This document shows positions 55,837 to 64,000 of a stretch of 64,000 bases of DNA, piece by piece. Position 1 is the first letter of the stretch. The number at the start of each line of letters is the position of its first letter. The notes below the pieces were generated by a model. It saw only the letters and a list, made by a program, of their open reading frames with translations. It was not told the DNA's origin and did no database searches. Origin of the DNA: Isoetes taiwanensis (taxonomy: Eukaryota > Streptophyta > Lycopodiopsida > Isoetales > Isoetaceae); the NCBI GenBank assembly GCA_021234155.1, contig JAJEKV010000026.1, forward strand, positions 4,523,713 to 4,587,712. Direction: 5' to 3'. The translations under genes were made by a program, and so were the position numbers.

Positions 55837-57105
55837 ATGATTTTTCAGCGGATGCCTCCTCCGCGGGTGCTCTTCCACCCAAGGCGAAGGCGGCGCTCTC
55901 TCTGCCAAAGACAATCCGTCGCCATCAATTCCTCAGAGAGGTCCGTGGCTACACCATGGTTGCGAGAACATCTCTACAAAAGGGTAAAGGACACCATCCT
56001 TGGCCATGTGTTCTACCTCATGAAGTTCGGATATTGTTAGAAGCTCATCAAGGGCTAGGTGGTGGTCATTTTCATGGTGACACCACGACGCGCAAAATCC
56101 TTCTCGGGCCAGGTATTATTATTGCAGCTCTTCAAAGATGCTCCGCCCATGCCGCCGCGTGTGGCGCTTGCCCGGTGGTGGGGCGCCCCACGGCCCGTGG
56201 CGGCTCTTCCCTTGGCGCCCGCGTGCATGCGCCGCCCTTCGACAAATGGGGAATGGACTTTGTGGGACCTATAGATCCTCCTGCGCGGCACACCCGTGCC
56301 CGTTACATTCTGGTTCTCACTGACTACGCCACCAAATGGGCGGAAGCTTGTGCACTTCCAGACAACACTGCGGCAAGCCTGACTAGGGTCCTCTATCAAC
56401 AAATTATCCATGATTGGCTGCCCCACGGAGCTGGTCGTTGGCCCCGTGGTGTCCATTTCATCAATCATACTATCAAGGGGCGGCGGATTATCTCGATACA
56501 TCATCACAAGAGCACACCTTACTATCCTCAAGGTAATGGTTTTGGCGAGAAAGCACCAACAAAACTTCGGTCACCATTCTCAAGAAAATTTGTGGCGCTT
56601 CACGCGCAGTTAGCGGACAAAACTTCCCTCTTGTTCTTTGGGCCTACAATACTTGTTTCAAGATTGCTACGGTCACACTCCTTTTAAATTGGTTTATGGT
56701 CAGAAGCTCTCATGCCGTTTGAATACATCCTTCCAACACTCCGTTTTCAATCGGCTCTTTGCTCATAATCCACCTGGCGCACTCAAAGAAAGGGTCTATC
56801 AATTAGAACAGTTTGGATGAACTTGAAGGGATGCTTATATTAGTGTTCTTCATGGACAACGATTTGCAAAAATCTTTACATGACAAGCGTCCGAAGACAA
56901 AAAACATTCAAAGAAGGCGATTTGGTTCTTCTTTATGATTCAGTACAAAATTTTCGGGTAAACTCAAGTTTAGTTGGCTTGGCCCTTATCAAATTGTTCA
57001 AGTGGTTAGACCAAAAGCGTTTTTCAAATGGCGAGTTAGATGGCACTCCATTACCTACATTGGTTAATGGTTTTCGTCTCAAAGCATTTCATCACACGTA
57101 AAGCG
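55837..57105 (+). pseudogene. Gypsy integrase
   Basis: The HHCC-type region (LEAHQGLGGGHFHGDTTTRK, then CGACPVVGRPT) is followed by the catalytic core with Asp in FDKWGMDFVGPI, YILVLTDYATKWAEACALP, and STPYYPQGNGFGE. A C-terminal FKEGDLVLLYDS lies near 56905. Frames change after about 56600. No chromodomain was recognised after it. Confidence 0.85.
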
Positions 57106-60100
57106 AAAATCAACAAGCGAATGAGTTCAAGAAGCAAACACCACAAAGTGACTAGAAAAGCGGCATATTCTATTATAGTGGAGATTTTTTTACAAAATGT
57201 GGGCGCACCGGCTATTTCCGCTATGGACGCGCCTATATACAAAAGCGGACTCGAGCCCTATCTACTAAGTCCTAAGAGGAAAAACCCTCTACTCGGGTTT
57301 TGGGCAGAGGTGATCACGAGGAGATGGTAGAGGTTCTTTCGGATCCCGGCGAAGGTGCGAACCACCTCCATCCCGTTGGTCTTCGGTCCGGGATGTTCAG
57401 CCATCCCGGCACACACCGGCGTCCATTCGAATGCCACGCGGTTGTGGCGTGCGCCGAAGTCGGACAATTCATCTTGCGGGTAATCCATTCCTCGACGAAT
57501 TACGTGGGCATAGTGCGGTCCTCGTTCAAACCAAGCAGCAGCCATCTTTGGCGCCATCGGATGCCTTCGTTACTCCGGTTAGTCTTATATAGCCAACCGA
57601 GGAATTCCTTGTCGGCGTGGACCAATCACACAAATCGCCAGCGTGTTTGCAATGCAAAATTGTTTCTAAAATGAGAATCTTTTTCCGCCCGCCGATATCT
57701 AGCCATGGTACCTTCGACACATTCCTTTTAATGATAGCCCACCGAAGTTGCCCGCATTAAATGCAATTCCTTCTTTTCCGCCCGTCGAACATTAATGTGT
57801 GTCCTTTGCCCACTGTCACATCGATCCTTCTTTCCGTCTCATCCTCACGTTCATTGCTGCTTCTCCCTTACGTTTTTGGGACTTAGCCAAATTTTTGCCT
57901 CTCAATACACTTCTTGGCATCTTTAGGACACGGCACCATCAGCGGTTTCGGTTTAAGCCCTCTTCATACCTCTTAAATATCGGTTATTAAGCCCTAAAAC
58001 CTTTTAGTTCTTCTGCGCCTTTGTCCTCGTGCTTTCGACTTTTCGTCCTCCGCCTTTGAATCACTCTTCGTTTACTGCAAATCGTTACCATGGCTGCCCC
58101 AAGATTTTCTACACTTCAAACTCTGCTCCCAAGGATCGGCTCTTTTTGCATCATATCCTTCTTGGCGTACTTTCAGTGAAGCCCTTGTTGGCCCAAATAA
58201 AGAAGTCATTTGAGCGACACAAGCTTTACAAATTCTCTCAAATGGAACTTCCGGCTCCAAATCGACCGAGTTAGCCTTGATTCATCGCCAATATCGTTAA
58301 ACGACCCCAAGGCTACACCACTTGTGGTCGATGGCACCACCATTTCGTGACTCAACATTTGATTTACGAGGTATTTCATATTCCCTTGCACACCCCTTGT
58401 TTATCATGGTGCGCCATACGGGATCTCGATGTCCGCGAGTTTGGTGCACCTCCTTATCATGCCAATGTCCATCGATCCGACCAATATCGACAAGCCTCAT
58501 GAAACCTTTGTTAAATTTTACGTGGCGCAAGTTCCTTGGGTATTCTATCAAGAACACCCATATCAATAAGCCTTTCTATAACACGGTCCTCCACTTACAC
58601 ACTCCAACCACCACATAGATTGGCCCCAAATGATGTTCTATCGTCTTCTCCAAGAAATGGACCGCTTCCGGTGCCACTTCCATTTCTGAAGTTTCTGTGG
58701 GAGGCCACTTTCAAGCCCTCATCCGTCATTACTTCCCTCCCACACCACAAAATTCTCATAATTCCACTCAGCGCTCCCTTCCAATAACTAACCGAGCTGG
58801 CACTTCACGCCCGTCTTCCCCTGGTCATGTCCAAAGTCCGCACACCCATGTCACTGTCTCCTCCTCTGCTACACCATCCAGTTCACACCATCTTTCCCAA
58901 ACATCACAAACCCGGTGCAGCGGTGCGGCTCCACCACCCTAACACCCTGCGTCGGTTGTTGTTGTATCGGTATCGGCGGGATGCTCAAGCTGCTGCTCTC
59001 AAGTTACAAAAGAATCCCAAGGCGGCTCTTATGGCCCGGGGTTCAACGGGCACTAGAGGCCTCTGATGCGGTACACGGGACCTTCAAGGCTGCCCTTTGC
59101 CCAAGTTGCAACTTTGGAGGCCAAACTTCAAGACAAACACGGAGCTCTCTTACGGGCTCATACAGGATCTCAAAATGCACAAGATCAAATCAGCCAACTT
59201 GCGGATCAGCGGGCTCGGCTCAATCAGAAATTCCAGAATTTATTGGAGCACAACAAGTCCAAAGCGCTCTCAAAGTACCAAGGGCCTTGATATTGCTAAG
59301 CTCAGCGCCTTGTACTCCGAACTTTGTGAAAATTTCAGCACTCAAGTTCAAAACCTTCTGAGCGGGGCGCTCAAGTTGCCTCCTTGGCGGCTCGACTTTC
59401 TACCACGAACCTCTCGGCTCACCTCTCTTCAAGATCGACTACGAGGTGGTGCGAAGCGAAAGATCTTGGATGGCCGGAGATTGCCGTGCCGTCTCAATAC
59501 TCAGGAAATCCTCCTCCCGAGTCAACACTTCCGAAGCGGGTCCGTGACCCGATCCGCGCCCGCTAGAATGGGACAACCCGGATCGTGATCTTGAACAACA
59601 GCTACGGACAAGCTATTGATCGGGTCTGGCGTGAGGCTCAAAGCAAAACTTGACGGCCATACCGCCATTCTTAACGAATGCCTTTTGACTTCCCGGTTCC
59701 TTCCTGCTATCCGCGATTATGTGGTTGCTGCGCCACCTCTTCCTTTCGAAGTGGCATGCGGCCGATGGACTGTGGATATTCCCCGAAGGTCGCGGTTTTC
59801 TTGGTTTGGCGGAACTCTCCATTGAAGACAAAGGGTTGTCTTTGTGCCCTTGTGGTCTTTGATCTCATACAACGTGCGATCCGGACTTTATCACCTTGAG
59901 TTGTTCAGCCCATGGCTTACATATTTCATGATTTCTATCTGGGTGATACGGGAACACGCCGGAAATGGGCCACGCCCGACTCTTTCGTGGTGACCCCAGC
60001 GTGCAATGGGTGCTTGGGATAACAATCCATATCTTGGCGGATCCCCCTTTCGACCCAAACTCTTCATCGGGGTACATGCCCGAGCTTGCCAATCATTTAT

Positions 60101-61054
60101 CTCTCTCCGGCGGCGGGCCGCACAACGAAAGGAAGTATCTAGGACATCAGGGATCTTCCCTATGCCCAAATTTATATGCAGACACCTCGCCGGTTATAAT
60201 CAATTACGAGCTCTGTTGGATAGCAAGAGCGGTCCCCACGGGATGGGATAGCCCTCTGTCAACTCTCAACTCTACGCTTCTCTTTGGGATCGTTGGTGTC
60301 AAGCTCTTGATCCGGATCTTGTCGATCAATTCACGGAGACCGCTCGGCAACCATACCAGGGCATGGTTCCCTTCTCCCTATGCTTCCCCAGGTGTACCTC
60401 CGCCCGGGTTCCCGACTTCGATTGGCACCTCCCTTTTTGGACCAAGGTCATGGATGGTCATGCGGGATGGACTCCACCTCGGATCTCGGCGGATCTCCGG
60501 TGGGATCCGCGTTTTGTTCGCCGCTCACATTGGGAAGAAGGTGCCACTCTGGATACCACCCGCAGTGGATCTACATTGCTAATGGCGTGGTTGGCAAATA
60601 GCCCGGCGGATGCGCTTCATGGTCTTGACACCTTCTTGCGAGAATGCCACCACCACCTCACACGATCCTTCCATCCATCTTCAAGCGGGTTTTGTGTGCT
60701 GCTCTCAAATGCATTTTGCTAAGCTCCTTAAATCGGCGGCGTCCATTTTTCAACTTTGCAATCCAAATGCGATTAATGGAATGCCTTTGGCCTCCCAGAC
60801 TGTCTCCTCATGGAATGTCGGTACATTTCTTGAGGCGCCCATCGCGCCCTTGAAGACATGTGCGCTCTCGCTTTCTTATTGATGCGAGATCCTGCCCTTG
60901 GCCAAAACACTCCTCCTGCTCTTCAAACACGCCGGGATCTCATTAGCCGATTACCATAATGGTGCCCGTCCTCACTCCCGTGAGGATCACTTTCGAGCAG
61001 ATGGCTTTCCTTTCTCGAAACACTTCCTCCTTTTCTTCACTCGAATTGTCGTTT
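57106..61054 (+). other. Gypsy 3' region downstream of integrase, unrecognised
   Basis: About 3.9 kb between integrase and the right LTR. Many medium-length plus-strand frames, GC-rich like the pol region. One part is predicted to be coiled coil (FAQVATLEAKLQDKHGALL, about 59090-59140). I recognise no domain. Such a long 3' region could hold an extra open frame that some plant gypsy elements carry, or inserted sequence. Confidence 0.4.
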
Positions 61055-61064
61055 GGTGGGGAAG
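61055..61064 (+). promoter_or_regulatory. Polypurine tract of the gypsy element
   Basis: GGTGGGGAAG directly before the TGTTAG start of the right LTR, the expected priming site for plus-strand DNA synthesis. Confidence 0.7.
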
Positions 61065-61641
61065 TGTTAGTCTGTGCCTCTATGCGAGGACTATTCATGC
61101 ATCTGACGGACCAGGTCAAGCTCAAGGATCCTCGATGTCGACCCACGGGTCAGCCATCCAAGGCTGTGAGAAGACCAAGCATGAGACCCAGCGATCAAAG
61201 CACAGTGGCCGATCAACAAGAGGCCCGCTCGGACAAGTGGCGGCGGCACGTCGGCGTCGGCGTTATTCTAGGTAACGCAAAGAGGCACCGCCAACATTCC
61301 TCAAATCGGGCCTCCTTCCGTGAGTCGCACCGAGATCAATCAGTGTCTATATTGGGCCCAAGGCCATTGTACTATATATATGAGTAGAGCTAGCACATGA
61401 GTTTTTAGATGAGTTTTGAGTCTTGTCTCCTTTCAGTTTTTCTCTCTATTGCGAGAGCTCATGTATGTTCATCATTGATATCAAGGAAGCTTATCATTTT
61501 CCTCTCATTCGTTCTGTTTTCTTCTTCTTCTTCTCTTCTTGCAAATCCCGCGTGACATAGTCCCCCGGACTCTCCTGTTAGATCCACAGGTCCTCACAGA
61601 GGGTCGTCTTCCCAGGGAGTTCCCAACCCGGACCCCAAACG
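61065..61641 (+). repeat. Right LTR
   Basis: Direct copy of the left LTR with many small indels (TGTTAGTCTGTGCC, ATTGGGCCCAAGGCCATTGT, ATTGCGAGAGCTCATGTATG, CTTGTTAGATCC-type end). It ends ...CCCCAAACG, with G for the expected A. The visible divergence between the two LTRs indicates an old insertion. Confidence 0.85.
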
Positions 61642-61647
61642 ATTGGG

Positions 61648-64000
61648 CGGTGCGTAATCCCAACCGGTAGCTTAACCCGGCATGGCGGCGAGCTTCATCG
61701 CCCGAGCCAAAGCTCGCCAGGGTTTCTAAGTCCGCTTCTGCAAATGTAAAAGTTTTTTGTTTCTCAGGGTACTTCCTTGGACTCATGTTGATATGGCATT
61801 GCAGTTTGGTTTTGGCAAATCATAAGAAGCTTGCGCTGGAGCAGAACATTCGCTGGGCAGAGGTTGGAGCCGAGATTTGAGGGTGTGAAAGGTGAATCGA
61901 TGAATGCTAGAATCGTTTTTGATCAGAATGGTTTTTTAGAATGGGTAGGGTCGGAGGTCCATTTTGCCCAGAAAAAAAAAATTCTTTAAGGTTTGAGCCG
62001 TTTTTTTAAGGACGATGCTAGGGTTTGAGCCATTTCGAAGAAAGGAGTTGTAACTTCCGTTTTAGAATAGCTGATTATTCATCTCCAGCAGAGACGATTC
62101 TCAAGCTGGAGGGCCGATTTTTTCAATATTGGCAGCAGATTGATCGGGCCTTGGAAAACGGCTCTTAGCCGTGATAAAAAATGACCGAATGAGGAGGAGT
62201 TTCAGATTTCTAATTTCTGAATTCTTCATCTGCGAATTAGCCCTTCTCAGAATATAGGTTTAGGGTTGATGAATTCTTCATCTGCAATTTTTAGAGAGTA
62301 TGTAGATGATCCATCGCTTCATGACAGCGGAGATTCCAGACAAGAAAATGCATTTCTGGAATTTGAGAAGCATCTGGATAGCTGCAACAGTTTATTTTGA
62401 TTTGCTTCAGTAACAAATAGGCAGTATTTAGATGCAACGGATTTGATGCTCGGTTTAGGGTTTATGGCCAGTGCAAAGAGGCAAAAAAGGGAAGCAGTAG
62501 TCAAATGAGTCTAGAGTGGTCGAATTTCATTTGAGTGGGTGGATATGCATGAAGATCTAACCAGACAATCGCTGAAGCAGGTAGATCCCTAACACCTCTG
62601 TTTATTATTTATTGTTATTTAGATGGGACTTCACATGCAAAATGTAAGGATGCTGGGATATCTGAGACGAAGACGATAAATGGGTTTGTTTCATTGTAAA
62701 AAAAGGCAGCATGGTCATTCTTCCAGCCGGAATGGTCCATTGTTTTACAGTCGATCCAAAAAGAATACGTCCAGGATCGCTCCCTGGAGCTGCCTTGCAC
62801 CGTTCTTGAAGCTTTTTAAATTTTTCTTCTTTCATTGTGTTCCGTGATGTCTTTTAGCTTCTTAACAGCGGGCAGCAATGGAATTAGTATTAGCACTTGA
62901 AGAGTATTTAATTAGATGCATGAGATTAGTCTATTTCTTCAATGATGAATTTTTTGATTAGTCTAATTTCTTATTATATTCGTGCTGCAGAACATGCATG
63001 TGTGTCTATGTTGCAACTACAAGTGAGCTTACAAAAACCAGAGGACTCAAGATTCATCAGGTGAATGTCATAGAACTTCATGCAAGCAGCACGGGGTCAA
63101 TAAAGTGACTAATATGTATGTACTTATTTTATTACGAGTATTTTTAAAGGGACCGAATACAAGTATTTATACCACATTGTTGAGCAGAATCTCGCTTTTT
63201 ATCCTTTTAGATAATTTTACCTCTTCTATTCATCATTTAACATGTGTTTCATAAGAGTCATCTCCTATTCTGAAATAGCTGTTAAAATTTTATGTAGCAA
63301 AATGCTCACATTTATTTTCCATATGAGCAGCTCTGGAGGTTTTTTTGGTGCAGGCTTATTGCAAGAAAAGCTTTCTGGCTGCTGGTTGAATCACGGTGGT
63401 GGAACCATGGAACTTGGAGCATTTAGTTTCTCCTCTTTGGCTTCTGTCTTGACATGCCAGACATAACGGGATGGTAATCTTTCTTTTAATATAATGTTCC
63501 TTCTTTTATTGTATGTATTTGTTATGCTTCGGAGTATCTGGTGTTTTCATAGCTGCAGGAGGTAAATATGAAGATGAGAATTTCTGTTTTGTTATGAAGC
63601 AGCTTCGGTGCAGGCTAATATCTTTTGTAACCCCTGAGTGGCATAACGAATATTTGTACAGCTACATCTTCCAATCATTTTGACAGAGATCTGCAATGTG
63701 CGTAGCAAAATATGGTATTTATTTGCTTTTGATGCTACTTGAATAGGTTGTTTTTTATGCCTTCCTTTTTGCTATACAAGGTGACATAGTCAAATACTAG
63801 AATGCCAGAATGGTCGGATATATGCCACTGGATGTCAAGCTTCAAATAGTTCACCACTTTGAGGTACTACTTTGCTGAATTTCATGCTCAAAATATTTAT
63901 CTGGCTTTTTTCCAAGATGAATATTAGTAGGTTAATTGTGTAATAATCTTTTTCATGTCTGCAGGATATAAGAATGAGACGAATTAGTGAAGTTAGATCC
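61648..64000. other. Continuation of Helitron H3 flank, then no recognisable gene
   Basis: 61648 onward (CGGTGCG) continues the Helitron 5' sequence interrupted at 50581. Beyond about 61.8 kb I see AT-rich sequence without a recognisable domain. A captured gene or a host gene with small exons cannot be excluded. The 3' terminus of H3 was not found within the window. Confidence 0.4.

Larger units (their letters stand above)
50582..61641 (+). mobile_element. Ty3/gypsy LTR retrotransposon, about 11 kb, heavily decayed
   Basis: Two direct LTRs of about 570 bp (50582-51153, 61065-61641) enclose gag, protease, reverse transcriptase, RNase H and integrase remains in the Ty3/gypsy order, then about 3.7 kb of unrecognised sequence. 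The base composition is visibly more GC-rich than the flanks. Almost every domain is broken by stops and frame changes, so the copy is dead. The flanking 5 bp are GTGGG (50577-50581) and TTGGG (61643-61647), a likely decayed target duplication. Confidence 0.85.

Noticed and set aside
55956-56531. Minus-strand frame of 158 codons over the integrase
   Set aside because: Antisense shadow of the integrase coding strand in GC-rich DNA.
63242-63466. 74-codon plus-strand frame near the right end of the window
   Set aside because: No domain or convincing splice context; length is expected by chance.

Overview
The window looks like a piece of a large, repeat-filled land-plant nuclear genome. The evidence is a PPR (pentatricopeptide) reading frame of the PLS kind, plant-type introns with GTAAG donors and pyrimidine-rich acceptors, L1-type LINE remains, and the plant set of DNA transposons (MULE, PIF/Harbinger, hAT, Helitron). 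A fern or other early-diverging vascular plant is my guess from protein style; the sequence does not prove it. I see no rRNA, tRNA, CRISPR or bacterial-type operon. Almost everything recognisable is a transposable element, many nested, most broken.

Layout. 1-1.56 kb: decayed L1-type LINE (minus). 1.7-9.3 kb: AT-rich DNA with a Helitron 3'/5' junction (4.6 kb), a possible 48-residue two-exon ORF (5.0-5.3 kb) and two copies of a TIR-bearing MITE (5.76 and 8.0 kb). 9.345-16.844 kb: a complete Mutator-like element with ~325-bp terminal inverted repeats, an 8-bp target duplication, inverted subterminal minisatellite arrays, a Ulp1-type cysteine protease gene with a broken acidic/zinc-finger upstream part on the plus strand, and two minus-strand genes. 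17.6-21.8 kb: a PIF/Harbinger pair, with a DDE transposase damaged by a stop and an intact Myb/trihelix-like partner. 22.7-27.05 kb: a LINE with ORF1, endonuclease, reverse transcriptase and C-terminal region, split by frameshifts and inserted in a tandem duplication. 28.32-29.86 kb: a retroposed insert with poly(A) and a perfect 12-bp target duplication that carries only a DUF4283-like ORF1. 31.949-35.780 kb: a hAT element with a perfect 8-bp target duplication. 35.9-37.4 kb: a damaged PPR reading frame. 39.2-50.4 kb: Helitron territory, including head-to-tail joined copies on the minus strand. 50.582-61.64 kb: a decayed Ty3/gypsy LTR retrotransposon inserted in the 5' part of another Helitron copy. 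61.65-64 kb: no gene recognised.

How it fits together. Three elements are delimited by target-site duplications (MULE, hAT, ORF1-only retroposon). The gypsy insertion site can be reconstructed from a paralogous Helitron copy at 47.5 kb. The most interesting items are the Ulp1-bearing MULE, whose terminal motif is amplified into subterminal arrays; the Helitron junctions in which a 3' terminus (hairpin plus CTAG) is followed at once by a TC...TTAAAA 5' terminus, as expected of rolling-circle multimers; and the ORF1-only retroposon.
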